NCBI RefSeq assembly: GCF_900580675.1
Contig: NZ_UTBG01000062.1
Coordinates: 62,001-126,000, forward strand
Reading direction: 5' to 3'
Length of the DNA stretch: 64,000 nt
Origin: Pseudomonas viridiflava
GTDB lineage: Bacteria > Pseudomonadota > Gammaproteobacteria > Pseudomonadales > Pseudomonadaceae
Under the pieces are notes generated by a model. The model saw only the letters and a list, made by a program, of their open reading frames with translations. It was not told the origin of the DNA and did not search any database. Within the stretch, counting starts at the first letter, position 1. Every line of letters starts with the position of its first letter. Below, piece after piece: positions 1 through 8,659 of this stretch. Position numbers and translations under genes: made by a program.

Positions 1-419
1 GCAGGAGCCACTTCCGGGCGGAAGGTAGGCGAGCAACCCAGGTGGGTGCAGATACCGATCAGCAGCAGGATCTCTGGCTTGATCGAACGGACTTCCTTAT
101 CGACGTAGGCGGGTTGGTCGGAATTTTTCGAGTCGGGATCAGACAACTGACCCTCGATTTTCTTCAGATTCCCCAGGATTTCCTCAGTACGACGAACGAT
201 GAATACGGGCTGACCGCGCCACTCAGCAATCATCTGCTGGCCTGGGTCGATCTTGCTGACATTCACCTTCACCGGTGCACCTGCGGCTTTCGCCTTGGCA
301 CTGGGAAACCATGACCCCACGAACGGGACCGCAGCCCCCACCGCTCCTGCAGCACCCACCACGGATGTGGCTGCTACCAAGAAGCGACGCCGGCCTGCAT
401 TCACGCCGTCATTGCTCAT
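1..419 (-). CDS. petA: Ubiquinol-cytochrome c reductase Rieske iron-sulfur subunit (N-terminal part)
   Basis: This is the Rieske [2Fe-2S] subunit of the cytochrome bc1 complex, which passes electrons from ubiquinol to cytochrome c1 at the inner membrane. Only the first ~139 codons are present and the gene continues off the left edge. The protein starts MSNDGVNAGRRRFLVAAT, a twin-arginine (Tat) signal-anchor as expected for Rieske proteins, followed by one hydrophobic helix. The first cluster-binding motif CTHLGCSP lies at the window edge; the second (CPCHGS-type) box is outside. ATG at 417-419 is preceded by GAGAGGACTGA as ribosome binding site. It reads away from the rpsI-rplM pair, in the same direction and downstream of it. 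petB and petC would be expected beyond the left edge. Confidence 0.95.
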   Translation of the reverse strand, partial: MSNDGVNAGRRRFLVAATSVVGAAGAVGAAVPFVGSWFPSAKAKAAGAPVKVNVSKIDPGQQMIAEWRGQPVFIVRRTEEILGNLKKIEGQLSDPDSKNSDQPAYVDKEVRSIKPEILLLIGICTHLGCSPTFRPEVAP

Positions 420-566
420 TCAGTCCTCTCCCATCAGCTTTTTGGCCTGTTAAATCAGGCGTCTACTAAGTGTTGAATCTTTTACTTATAAAAATTTGGT
501 CGGATGGTAATGAAAAGCCACACGTATGACAAGGGAATTGCCCGGACCTGCGCCTCCAGGCCTTGT

Positions 567-594
567 AGTATAGGGGGTCTACGGATGTGGCAAG
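567..594 (-). promoter_or_regulatory. Possible sigma-70 promoter for petA
   Basis: On the minus strand CTTGCC (589-594) and TATACT (567-572) are separated by 16 bases, about 150 bases upstream of petA. The -10 is good and the -35 is weak. This lies in the 266-base gap between petA and rpsI, after the rpsI terminator. Visual match only. Confidence 0.4.
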
Positions 595-632
595 TTGTCA
601 CGCGCAAATTTGTGCATAAATCGCAGGCAATA

Positions 633-668
633 AAAAACGCCCAGCTCCGTGAGGAGTTGGGCGTTTTT
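633..668 (-). terminator. Rho-independent terminator of rplM-rpsI
   Basis: GCCCAGCTCC (639-648) pairs with GGAGTTGGGC (653-662) around a GTGA loop. Read on the minus strand, the stem is followed by a run of T (from the A run at 633-637). It sits 18 bases after the rpsI stop codon. Confidence 0.9.
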
Positions 669-685
669 GTGGAACGTAAAGCGAA

Positions 686-1078
686 TTAACGCTTCGAGTA
701 CTGCGGACGCTTACGCGCTTTACGCAGACCGACTTTCTTACGTTCAACTTCACGGGCATCGCGAGTCACGAAGCCAGCTTTGCGCAGAGCGCCGCGCAGG
801 GTTTCGTCGTACTGCATCAGAGCGCGAGTGATACCGTGGCGGATTGCGCCAGCTTGACCACTTACACCGCCACCGATAACGGTGACGTAGATGTCGAACT
901 TTTCAACGGTCTCGGTCAGTTCCAGCGGCTGACGAACTACCATGCGGGCAGTTTCGCGACCGAAGAAATTTTCCAGAGTGCGGTTGTTGATCGAGATGTT
1001 ACCAGTGCCCGGACGCAGGAAAACGCGTGCGGTTGCGGTTTTGCGACGGCCAGTGCCGTAATTTTGAGTCGCCGACAT
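686..1078 (-). CDS. rpsI: 30S ribosomal protein S9
   Basis: Small-subunit protein uS9, 130 residues, the normal bacterial length. It begins [20 protein letters not shown], with the conserved YGTGRRK-A-ARV start of the family. The basic C-terminus ends KRPQYSKR; this tail reaches the P-site tRNA in known ribosomes. It lies 14 bases downstream of rplM, the conserved rplM-rpsI operon order, and is followed by an intrinsic terminator. Confidence 0.99.
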   Translation of the reverse strand: MSATQNYGTGRRKTATARVFLRPGTGNISINNRTLENFFGRETARMVVRQPLELTETVEKFDIYVTVIGGGVSGQAGAIRHGITRALMQYDETLRGALRKAGFVTRDAREVERKKVGLRKARKRPQYSKR

Positions 1079-1092
1079 AATGAACTATTCCG

Positions 1093-1521
1093 TTAAAACT
1101 TCAGTTCTTGGGGCTGCTGAGCAGCATGAGGGTGTACAGCGCCCGCATAGACTTTCAGCTTGCGAAACATATCGCGACCCAGTGGGCCCTTCGGCAGCAT
1201 GCCTTTAACCGCGATTTCAATCGGGGCCTCAGGCTTCTTAGCGATCAGGCCTTCGAAATTGGAAGACTTGATGCCGCCTGGGAAACCGGAGTGACGGTAG
1301 TACATTTTGTCGCTTGCTTTGTTGCCGGTTACACGAACCTGCTCAGCGTTGATGATGACGATGTAGTCACCGGTGTCAACGTGAGGGGTGTACTCAGGCT
1401 TGTGCTTGCCACGCAGACGGCTGGCGACTTCAGTGGCCAGACGACCCAGAGTCTGACCAGCGGCGTCGACGACAAACCAGTCGCGCTGAACTGTTTCCGG
1501 TTTTGCAGTAAAAGTTGTCAT
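1093..1521 (-). CDS. rplM: 50S ribosomal protein L13
   Basis: Large-subunit protein uL13, 142 residues, typical length. Diagnostic stretches are [16 protein letters not shown] near residue 15, [10 protein letters not shown] near 50, and the [15 protein letters not shown] block near 115. First gene of the rplM-rpsI operon; a good promoter lies 43-71 bases upstream of its ATG. Confidence 0.99.
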
Positions 1522-1563
1522 TCTTTAATAGCCTCAGGGGCCGCCCTGTAAATTAGACGGCGG

Positions 1564-1592
1564 ATCTTACTGAATAGTGCGTACTTTGACAA
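1564..1592 (-). promoter_or_regulatory. Sigma-70 promoter of rplM-rpsI
   Basis: On the minus strand TTGTCA (1587-1592) and TAAGAT (1564-1569) are separated by exactly 17 bases, and the start codon of rplM follows 42 bases after the -10. Both hexamers are near consensus, as expected for a strongly expressed ribosomal operon. The rest of the 248-base gap up to 1769 holds nothing else I recognise. Confidence 0.65.
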
Positions 1593-1769
1593 GTCAAAGG
1601 CAGCCGGATACAGACGCTATCGGGGGCTCGGGTCGGCGCGTCCGTTCAACGGCAAGATTCTTCGGCAGACGGCGCATCACTTCCACTGCAGAAAGAGGTG
1701 GGCAATTATGCAGATTGCGAAAAAAAATTCAACCTGCTTTTATGATTGTTTTCCCCGAAGGAGTACCCG

Positions 1770-2810
1770 ATGGATTATCGACAGCTGGGCCGAACCGATC
1801 TGAACGTAAGCGCGATAGCCTTGGGCACCATGACCTGGGGCGAGCAGAACAGCGAGGCAGAGGCCTTCGCACAGATCGAACGGGCCAAGGCCGCGGGGAT
1901 CAACTTCCTCGACACTGCCGAAATGTACCCGGTGCCGCCCAAGGCCGACACTTATGCCACCACCGAGCGCTACATCGGCAATTACTTCAAAAGCCGCGGC
2001 GACCGCGGCGACTGGATCCTCGCCAGCAAGATCGCCGGCCCCGGCAACACCATCGACTACATCCGCGATGGCCACCTGCGCCATAACCGCAAGCACATCG
2101 TCGAGGCCCTCGACGCCAGCCTCAAGCGCCTGCAAACCGACTGGATCGACCTCTACCAGTTGCACTGGCCGGAGCGCAGCACCAACTTCTTCGGCCAACT
2201 GAGCTACAAGCACAAGGACGAAGACGACCTGACCCCGCTGGAGGAAACCCTCGAGGCGCTGGACGAGCAGGTAAAGGCCGGCAAGATCCGCCACATCGGC
2301 CTGTCCAACGAAACCCCGTGGGGCACCATGAAATTCCTGGCCCTGGCCGAAGCCCGTGGCTGGACCCGCGCGGTGTCGATCCAGAACCCCTACAACCTGC
2401 TCAACCGCAGCTTTGAAGTGGGCCTGGCAGAAGTCGCGATACGCGAACAGTGCGGCCTGCTGGCCTACTCGCCGCTGGCGTTCGGCATGCTCAGCGGCAA
2501 ATACGAAAATGGCGCACGCCCGGCCAAAGCCCGCCTGACCGAGTACAGCCGTTTCAGCCGCTATTTCAACCCGCAGTCGGAAGCGGCGTGCAGCCGTTAC
2601 GTGGCCCTGGCACGCGAACACGGCCTGGACCCGGCGCAAATGGCGTTGGCGTTTGTGACGCAGCAACCATTTGTGACCAGCAATATCATTGGCGCGACAA
2701 GCCTCGAGCAACTGGACAGCAACATCGCCAGTGCCGACTTGAAGCTGTCCAAAGAGGTGCTGGAAGGGATTGAGGCGATTCAGAAGGATCATCCGAACCC
2801 TGCGCCTTGA
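1770..2810 (+). CDS. tas: Tas-like NADP-dependent aldo/keto reductase
   Basis: Aldo/keto reductase superfamily (TIM barrel, NADPH-dependent carbonyl reduction), 346 residues, the same length as E. coli Tas as I recall it. Shared blocks include LGTMTWGEQNSEAEA near residue 20, DTAEMYPVPP near 47 (Asp and Tyr of the catalytic tetrad), and SIQNPYNLLNRSFEVGLAEV near 200. HW near 130 supplies the catalytic His. A TTG 24 bases upstream is in frame, but GAAGGAG at 1757-1763 fits the ATG at 1770. Single gene, divergent from rplM. The natural substrate is unknown. Confidence 0.93.
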   Translation: MDYRQLGRTDLNVSAIALGTMTWGEQNSEAEAFAQIERAKAAGINFLDTAEMYPVPPKADTYATTERYIGNYFKSRGDRGDWILASKIAGPGNTIDYIRDGHLRHNRKHIVEALDASLKRLQTDWIDLYQLHWPERSTNFFGQLSYKHKDEDDLTPLEETLEALDEQVKAGKIRHIGLSNETPWGTMKFLALAEARGWTRAVSIQNPYNLLNRSFEVGLAEVAIREQCGLLAYSPLAFGMLSGKYENGARPAKARLTEYSRFSRYFNPQSEAACSRYVALAREHGLDPAQMALAFVTQQPFVTSNIIGATSLEQLDSNIASADLKLSKEVLEGIEAIQKDHPNPAP

Positions 2811-2825
2811 TTGATCCCTAGTCCC

Positions 2826-2899
2826 CATCGCAGGCAAGCCAGCTCCCACACTTTGATTTGTGAACACAGTCAAAGGTGGGAGGGGGCTTGCCCCGATGA
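2826..2899. repeat. REP inverted pair (mixed type)
   Basis: Two REP sequences face each other between the convergent tas and acyl-CoA dehydrogenase genes. The left arm (2826-2850) is the reverse of GTGGGAGCTGGCTTGCCTGC; the right arm (2875-2898) is GTGGGAGGGGGCTTGCCCCG. The arms are of two different REP subtypes, unlike the five other pairs here, whose arms match. It may also act as a transcript end for both genes. Confidence 0.85.
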
Positions 2900-2921
2900 G
2901 GCCCTCAGCAACACCACAAAA

Positions 2922-4058
2922 TCAAAGCGCCCGCGCAATAATCTCCTTCATGATCTCGTTAGTCCCCGCATAAATCCGCTGCACCCGCGCATCCGCCCAG
3001 GCCCGGGCAATCGGGTATTCCCACATGAAACCGTAGCCGCCGTGCAACTGCACGCACTCATCCAGCACCTTGCATTGCAGGTCCGTGGCCCAGTACTTGG
3101 CCATCGCCGCCGTGGGCACGTCCAGCTTGCCTTCCAGGTGCAGCGCCATGCATTTGTCGACAAATACACGGCCAATCTGGATCTCGGTGGCCATCTCCGC
3201 CAGCTTGAACCGGGTGTTCTGGAAATCGGCTATCGCCTTGCCGAACGCCTTGCGCTCGCGGGTGTATTCCAGGGTCCACTGCAACGCCGCCTCGGCTGAC
3301 GACAGCGCGCCAATCGCCACCGTCAGGCGCTCCTGGGGCAATTCCTGCATCAAGTACGCGAAGCCCATGCCGGCCTGGCCCAACAGGTTTGCCTTGGGCA
3401 CGCGCACGTCCTGGAAAAACAGCTCCGAGGTGTCCTGGGCCTTCATGCCGACCTTTTCCAGGCGCTTGCCCTTGGCGAAGCCCAGCGTGTCGGCCTCCAC
3501 CAGGAACAAGCTGGTGCCCTTGGCGCCGGCCTTGGGATCGGTCTTGGCGACAACGATCACCAGCTCGGCGAGGAAGCCATTGGTGATAAAGGTCTTGGAG
3601 CCATTGATCACATACTCATCGCCGTCAGGCACGGCGGTGGTCTTGACCCCTTGCAGGTCTGACCCGGCCCCCGGCTCAGTCATGGCGATGGCCGTGACCA
3701 TCTCGCCGGAGATCAACTTGGGCAGGTACTTGTGCTTCAGCGCCTCACTGCCGTAATGCAGGATGTACGGCGCGACAATATCCGAATGCAGCGAGAAACC
3801 GATGCCGGTCAGCCCCAGGCGGCTGATCTCCTCGATCACCACCGCGCTGTACAGAAAGTCCGCGCCCAGCCCGCCATATTCCTCCGGCAAGTGCGAGCAC
3901 AGCATGCCCGCCTCCCCCGCCTTGCTCCACAAGCCCCGGTCGATATAGCCCTGCTTCTCCCATTGCGCATGGAACGGCGCCGCATCCTTTTCGAGAAAGG
4001 TGCGCACGCTGTCGCGGAAGAGCTCGTGCTCCGGGCTGAACAAGGTTCTGGGGATCAT
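2922..4058 (-). CDS. Acyl-CoA dehydrogenase, long-chain (LCAD/IVD) type
   Basis: FAD-dependent enzyme that introduces the alpha-beta double bond in acyl-CoA. It has 378 residues with the full N-terminal, middle and C-terminal ACAD domains. Visible signatures are AMTEPGAGSDLQG (~125-137), the RKAFGK stretch (~268), QLHGGYGFMWEYP and YAGTNEIMKEI near the end. In MCAD-type enzymes the catalytic Glu sits just before GT in that last motif; here it is Ala. The Glu of ELPQERL (E243) is placed like the base of LCAD and isovaleryl-CoA dehydrogenase, so this belongs to that branch. It is divergent from a GlxA-type regulator that may control it (inference). Chain length is not predictable from sequence. 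Confidence 0.93.
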   Translation of the reverse strand: MIPRTLFSPEHELFRDSVRTFLEKDAAPFHAQWEKQGYIDRGLWSKAGEAGMLCSHLPEEYGGLGADFLYSAVVIEEISRLGLTGIGFSLHSDIVAPYILHYGSEALKHKYLPKLISGEMVTAIAMTEPGAGSDLQGVKTTAVPDGDEYVINGSKTFITNGFLAELVIVVAKTDPKAGAKGTSLFLVEADTLGFAKGKRLEKVGMKAQDTSELFFQDVRVPKANLLGQAGMGFAYLMQELPQERLTVAIGALSSAEAALQWTLEYTRERKAFGKAIADFQNTRFKLAEMATEIQIGRVFVDKCMALHLEGKLDVPTAAMAKYWATDLQCKVLDECVQLHGGYGFMWEYPIARAWADARVQRIYAGTNEIMKEIIARAL

Positions 4059-4203
4059 GGGTCACCTGCGTGGATTGTCGGACAAAGAACAGCCCACAGA
4101 GCCTATGCCGCGAAGGCGTCACGGGACACTGGACACATGCGACAAAAAATAAGACGATCCAGCCGTCTGGTGACCACTTTCCCCTATAAGAATAAATGAA
4201 ATT

Positions 4204-5199
4204 ATGTCTAACCAAATCTCCACGCCGTTGCGGCGCGTCAGCATTTTGGCCATTGATCGGGTATTCGCTTCCACCCTCATGCAAGCCAAGGATTTCTTCC
4301 ACCTCGCCAGCCTGCGTTACGGCAAACAGCAAGGCCTGGGCCTGACCCCGGCGTTCGAAACACGCCTGGTGAGCCCTGACGGGCAATCGGTGCGCAGCTT
4401 CAGTGACGTGATCATGCCGGTGGACGGCGGCCTCGAAGACGCCGACATCATCGTGCTACCGGCCTTCTGGGATGACTTCGACGCCCTGTGCAACCACTAC
4501 CCGCAAGTGCTGCCGTGGCTGCGCGAGCAGCACGCGCGCGGCGCCGTGCTCTGCGGCGAAGCCACCGGGGTGTTCTGGCTGGCCGAGGCCGGCTTGCTCG
4601 ATGGCAAGGAGGCGACCACCTATTGGCGCTTCTTCACGGCGTTCAGCGAGCGCTTCCCCAAGGTCCAGCTCAACCAGGACAAGCACCTGACTGACGCCGA
4701 CAACCTGTATTGCGCCGGCGGTACCACCTCGGCGTGCGACCTCTACATCTACCTGATCGAACGCTTCTGCGGCGCCAACATCGCCCAAGCCGTCGCCCGC
4801 GACATTCTGTATGAAGTGCAACGCAGCTACGCCCCGGGGCGTATCGGTTTTGGCGGGCAGAAGCTGCATCAGGATGTGATCATCCTGCAGATCCAGCACT
4901 GGCTCGAAGAGCATTTCGCCGACAAATTCCGCTTCGAAGACGTCGCCCGGGAACACGGCATGAGCATCCGCAACTTTATGCGCCGCTTCCAGACCGCCAC
5001 CGGCGACAAGCCGCTGCATTACCTGCAACGCCTGCGTATCGAGACGGCCAAGGGCTTGCTGTCGGGCAGCCGCAAGAGCATCAAGACCATCAGCTACGAG
5101 GTGGGTTACGACGATGCGAGCTTCTTTGCGCGGTTGTTCAGGCAGCACACGGAGCTGTCGCCGAACCAGTATCGGCAGCAATTCCAGCAGGCCGCTTGA
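4204..5199 (+). CDS. GlxA-family AraC-type transcriptional regulator
   Basis: A 331-residue regulator with an N-terminal DJ-1/PfpI (class I glutamine amidotransferase-like) domain (~10-195) and a C-terminal AraC/XylS double helix-turn-helix (~225-325). The AraC part shows FRFEDVAREHGMSIRNFMRR and the second-HTH signature ISYEVGYDDASFFARLFRQH. The GGTTSACDLYIYLIER stretch is typical of the GlxA group. The nucleophile position of the N-terminal domain reads CGEATGVFWLAEAG, so a Cys is present, but these proteins are usually ligand sensors and not enzymes. It is divergent from the acyl-CoA dehydrogenase with a 145-base shared promoter region. Effector unknown. Confidence 0.92.
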   Translation: MSNQISTPLRRVSILAIDRVFASTLMQAKDFFHLASLRYGKQQGLGLTPAFETRLVSPDGQSVRSFSDVIMPVDGGLEDADIIVLPAFWDDFDALCNHYPQVLPWLREQHARGAVLCGEATGVFWLAEAGLLDGKEATTYWRFFTAFSERFPKVQLNQDKHLTDADNLYCAGGTTSACDLYIYLIERFCGANIAQAVARDILYEVQRSYAPGRIGFGGQKLHQDVIILQIQHWLEEHFADKFRFEDVAREHGMSIRNFMRRFQTATGDKPLHYLQRLRIETAKGLLSGSRKSIKTISYEVGYDDASFFARLFRQHTELSPNQYRQQFQQAA

Positions 5200-5221
5200 G
5201 TAAGGGTGCAAACAAAGCAAT

Positions 5222-5311
5222 TGTGGGAGCGGGCTTGCTCGCGAAGGCGGTGTGTCAGTCAACACGTCCAGTGACTGGCACTCCGTCTTCGCGAGCAAGC
5301 CCGCTCCCACA
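5222..5311. repeat. REP inverted pair (REPIN)
   Basis: TGTGGGAGCGGGCTTGCTCG (from 5222) and its inverse (5288-5311) flank a spacer beginning GGCGGTGTGTCAGTCA. The pair sits between the convergent GlxA-type regulator and zapE, where no other terminator is visible. Confidence 0.92.
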
Positions 5312-5328
5312 TTTGAAATACTTCGTTC

Positions 5329-6423
5329 TTACGGCTTGTGCCCACGCGACAGGAATTCGTGGGACTGCATTTCCAGCAAACGGCTCAGCGTGCGCTGAAA
5401 CTCGAAGTTCAAGCGACCGCCGGTATAGAGGTCCTTGAGTTCGACTTCGGCCGAGATGATCAGCTTGACGTTACGGTCGTAGAACTCGTCGACCATGTTG
5501 ATAAACCGACGCGCGATGTCATCGGTGGTCACGCCCATCTGCTCGACGCCGCTGAGAATCACCGCGTGGAAGATCTTGCCCAGTTCGATGTAATCGTTCT
5601 GGCTGCGCGGGCCGTCGCAGAGCTGGCGGAACTCAAACCAGGCCACGTCATCGCAGGTGCGCAGCGCGATGATTTCGCGGTTTTCGATCATCAACTTGTC
5701 GTTTTCCACCGCCTGGGTGCATTCCGGCGTGAGCGCGCGGAAGCTTTTTTTCAGGCTCTCATGCGCCGCTTCGTTCAGCGGGAAGTGGAACAGCTCCGCT
5801 TGCTCAAGGTGACGCAGGCGGTAGTCGACGCCGCTGTCGACGTTGACGATGTCGGTGTTCTGCTTGATCAGCGCAATCGCCGGCAGGAAGCGTGCACGCT
5901 GCAGGCCGTCCTTGTACAGGCCGTCGGGCACGATGTTCGACGTCGCGACCAGGGTCACGCCATTCTTGAACAGCTCTTCCATCAGGGTGCCAAGGATCAT
6001 TGCATCGGTGATGTCGGAGACGAAGAACTCATCGAAGCAAATCACCCGCGCCTCATCGGAGAAACGCTTGGCGATGATGGTCAGCGGGTTTTTCTCGCCC
6101 GGCAGGGTCTTCATCTCTTCGTGCACGCGCTTCATGAAGCGGTGGAAGTGGGTGCGGACCTTTTCCTTGAACGGCAGCGCTTCGAAGAAGGTGTCGACCA
6201 GGTAAGTCTTGCCGCGGCCGACGCCGCCCCAGAAATACAGGCCTTTGACCGGCGTATGGTCTTTCTTGCCAAACAGCTTGCTGAACATCCCTGGCTTGTT
6301 CTGCGAGGCCGCGACGAGGTCGTCGTACAGGCGCTGCAAATGACGCACCGCGTTTTCCTGGGCCGCGTCATGGAAGAATTCAGGGCGTTTCAGATCAGCT
6401 TGATATCGTTCTAGGGGCGTCAT
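5329..6423 (-). CDS. zapE: Cell division protein ZapE (AFG1-like ATPase)
   Basis: AFG1/LACE1-family AAA-like P-loop ATPase, 364 residues from the ATG at 6423. In E. coli, ZapE associates with the Z ring and affects FtsZ bundles. Walker A is GGVGRGKT (66-73) and Walker B is VICFDEFFVSD (~127-137); the TSNIVPDGLYKDGLQR stretch is diagnostic of the family. An in-frame start 63 bases upstream would translate through a terminator hairpin, so MTPLERYQAD is taken as the start. No clear Shine-Dalgarno is visible. It lies downstream of trpS but behind that gene's terminator. Confidence 0.95.
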   Translation of the reverse strand: MTPLERYQADLKRPEFFHDAAQENAVRHLQRLYDDLVAASQNKPGMFSKLFGKKDHTPVKGLYFWGGVGRGKTYLVDTFFEALPFKEKVRTHFHRFMKRVHEEMKTLPGEKNPLTIIAKRFSDEARVICFDEFFVSDITDAMILGTLMEELFKNGVTLVATSNIVPDGLYKDGLQRARFLPAIALIKQNTDIVNVDSGVDYRLRHLEQAELFHFPLNEAAHESLKKSFRALTPECTQAVENDKLMIENREIIALRTCDDVAWFEFRQLCDGPRSQNDYIELGKIFHAVILSGVEQMGVTTDDIARRFINMVDEFYDRNVKLIISAEVELKDLYTGGRLNFEFQRTLSRLLEMQSHEFLSRGHKP

Positions 6424-6443
6424 AATTTCGTTAGCAAGGCAAC

Positions 6444-6474
6444 AAAAACGGGCCGTCACTGTAACGACGGCCCC
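6444..6474 (-). terminator. Terminator after trpS, in the zapE leader
   Basis: GGGCCGTC (6450-6457) pairs with GACGGCCC (6466-6473). On the minus strand the stem is followed by GTTTTTG (A run at 6444-6448). It ends trpS transcripts only about 20 bases before the zapE start codon, so zapE needs its own promoter or depends on read-through. Confidence 0.8.
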
Positions 6475-6502
6475 GGATAATGGCAATCAACCCTTGGTCG
6501 GG

Positions 6503-7858
6503 TTAATCCTCGGTTGGGGTCAACGCAACGCGCAGGGCGTCGATGGCGGCATCGCGCGCTGCCATATCGGCGAAGGTCGCGCTGTCGGCCACCGCAGCGC
6601 CGTCCAGCCATACGCTGAAGCTCAGCACTTCAGTGCGTACGTCCAGTGCGTCGCCGCTTTGCAATTGCTTGGTCACCGCGCCCGCCGCCTTGCCGTCGGC
6701 AAAATTGCGCGACAGCAGCAGTTGCTCGCCATCGGCGGCCAACAGGCGGAAGCGGAAGCTGCCGTCGTCTTCGCGAAAGCTCACAAAACGCGCAGCCTTC
6801 GCGGCTTTCTTCTTGCTGGCAACCGGCGCAGCCGCCTGGTTGACGAACGAACGCAGGCCCACCGCTTCACGCAGCTCGGCGAGGAACGGAGCGGCCACGG
6901 CGCGGGCTTTCTTGGCGCCGACCAGCAGCAGGTCTTCCATGTCCGACGGGCGCGACATCAGTTGGTGATAACGCTCGCGCGCCTCGCCCAGTTGGCCGTC
7001 CAGCAGTTGGAACAGACGGTTCTTCGCCTCGCCCCACCCCAGGCCTTGCTGCAGCTCGGCGCGGAACTCTTGTTCCTGGGCCTTGCTGGCAAACGCCTGG
7101 TACAGGGTGAACAGGTGCGAGTTGTCCGGGTCCTTGGCTTCGCCGGGCGCGCGGGAATCGGTGACGATCCGCGAGATGGCGTCTTTCATGTCCTTGGCGC
7201 TGGTGAACAACGGGATGGTGTTGTCGTAGCTTTTCGACATCTTGCGACCGTCCAGGCCCGGCAAGGTGGCGACGCTTTCTTCGATCAACGCCTCGGGCAT
7301 GGTGAAGAATTCTTTACCGTTGCCGAACAGGTGGTTGAAGCGCTGGCCGATGTCGCGGGCCATTTCCACGTGCTGGATCTGGTCACGACCGACCGGCACC
7401 TTGTGCGCGTTGAACATCAGGATGTCCGCCGCCATCAGCACCGGGTAGCTGTACAGGCCCATGGTGATGCCCGCGTCCGGGTCTTCGCCGGTTTCCACGT
7501 TCTTGTCCACCGACGCCTTGTAGGCATGCGCGCGGTTGAGCAGGCCCTTGGCGGCCACGCAGGTCAGCAGCCAGGTCAGCTCGGGGATTTCCGGGATGTC
7601 GGACTGGCGGTAGAAGGTCACCCGGTTCACATCCAGGCCACCGGCCAGCCAGGTCGCGGCGATTTCCATGCGCGAGCGCTGGATGCGCTGCGGGTCATCG
7701 CACTTGATCAGGGCGTGGTAGTCGGCCAGAAAGTAGAAGGAGTCGGCATTGGCATCCTGGCTGGCGAGGATCGCAGGGCGGATCGCACCGGCGTAGTTGC
7801 CCAGGTGCGGCGTGCCGGTGGTGGTGATGCCGGTGAGGATACGGGTACGAGTCGTCAT
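6503..7858 (-). CDS. trpS: Tryptophanyl-tRNA synthetase (long form)
   Basis: Class I synthetase that charges tRNA-Trp. The HIGH-type motif is TGTPHLGNY (14-22) and the KMSKS loop is KMSKS (206-210). The protein has 451 residues, against ~330-340 for most bacterial TrpS. The extra ~110 residues at the C-terminus begin after the AAPFLAELREAVGL block: a short Ala/Lys-rich linker (ASKKKAAKAARF), then a compact globular-looking segment. The long form is the usual one in Pseudomonas as far as I recall. It sits 24 bases downstream of an alpha/beta hydrolase gene and probably shares its transcript. Confidence 0.97.
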   Translation of the reverse strand: MTTRTRILTGITTTGTPHLGNYAGAIRPAILASQDANADSFYFLADYHALIKCDDPQRIQRSRMEIAATWLAGGLDVNRVTFYRQSDIPEIPELTWLLTCVAAKGLLNRAHAYKASVDKNVETGEDPDAGITMGLYSYPVLMAADILMFNAHKVPVGRDQIQHVEMARDIGQRFNHLFGNGKEFFTMPEALIEESVATLPGLDGRKMSKSYDNTIPLFTSAKDMKDAISRIVTDSRAPGEAKDPDNSHLFTLYQAFASKAQEQEFRAELQQGLGWGEAKNRLFQLLDGQLGEARERYHQLMSRPSDMEDLLLVGAKKARAVAAPFLAELREAVGLRSFVNQAAAPVASKKKAAKAARFVSFREDDGSFRFRLLAADGEQLLLSRNFADGKAAGAVTKQLQSGDALDVRTEVLSFSVWLDGAAVADSATFADMAARDAAIDALRVALTPTED

Positions 7859-7882
7859 GGGTAATCGCTTATCAGACTGCTA

Positions 7883-8512
7883 TCAATTCGAGAGACGCGG
7901 CAGCACCAGATCCTTGAGATCGGTCAGCTTGCCGTGAAAAAAGTGTCCGCATTCTGCCACTTTCAGCAGCTCATGGGGGCGATTCAGGGCGGCGGACCAG
8001 TCGTAGACCACTTGCGGGTCGACCACTTCGTCGGTTTCCGGCTGGATCAGGGTCAGCGGGCAGCCTTCTGGCAGCACGTCACTGTCGCGCAGGCGCATCA
8101 CCGCAGCGGCAACCATGAACAGGTGCGCGAGTTTTTCGCCCTTGGCTTCCAGGCGCCCGCCGAGGCTGGCGGCCACATAACCGCCGAAGGAAAACCCAAG
8201 CAGGGTGATCGGCAGGTCCGGGTGTTTTTCGCGCAGCCAGGTGGCGGCTGCCTCTGCATCGTCGACTTCACCGGTGGCCATGTCGTGGGTACCGGCGCTG
8301 GCACCCACGCCGCGGTAATTGAAACGCAACGTAATCAAACCGGCATCGCGCGCTGTGCGTTGCAGGGTCGATACGACTTTATTGAGCATGGTCCCACCCT
8401 GCACCGGGTTAGGGTGGCAGATCAGCGCCAGGCCACGTGGTTCGGGGTGATCCAGGTACAGGGCTTCCAATTGGCCTACCGGGCCATCGATCAAAACGGG
8501 GGTTTCACGCAT
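7883..8512 (-). CDS. Alpha/beta hydrolase (COG2945-like)
   Basis: A 209-residue alpha/beta-fold hydrolase. The nucleophile elbow is GFSFGG (S108), HPNPVQGGTM (~33-42) is the oxyanion-side motif of this small family, an acidic residue follows in PETDEVVDP (~159-166), and the catalytic His is in ECGHFFHGK (H190 or H193). No signal peptide, so cytoplasmic. Start: MRETPVLIDG at 8512 fits homologues, but a better-spaced GGAG lies upstream of an in-frame TTG at 8518, so a two-codon longer start is possible. Substrate unknown. Upstream of trpS in the same direction. Confidence 0.88.
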   Translation of the reverse strand: MRETPVLIDGPVGQLEALYLDHPEPRGLALICHPNPVQGGTMLNKVVSTLQRTARDAGLITLRFNYRGVGASAGTHDMATGEVDDAEAAATWLREKHPDLPITLLGFSFGGYVAASLGGRLEAKGEKLAHLFMVAAAVMRLRDSDVLPEGCPLTLIQPETDEVVDPQVVYDWSAALNRPHELLKVAECGHFFHGKLTDLKDLVLPRLSN

Positions 8513-8659
8513 GAGCAAGGAATGAACTCCGTGACCTCTCAAAGGGTCGACTCGTCTAGCTAAAAGTCTGTGCATGGCATCATTGCGAGCTTAATCGCGG
8601 TATACAGCGCAGGTCCGAGCCGTTAACGTAAAGCAAAGCCGTTTATAGAGGAAGGACTC

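Noticed and set aside
1740..2873. 377-codon minus-strand frame opposite the aldo/keto reductase
   Set aside because: Shadow of tas; no recognisable domain.
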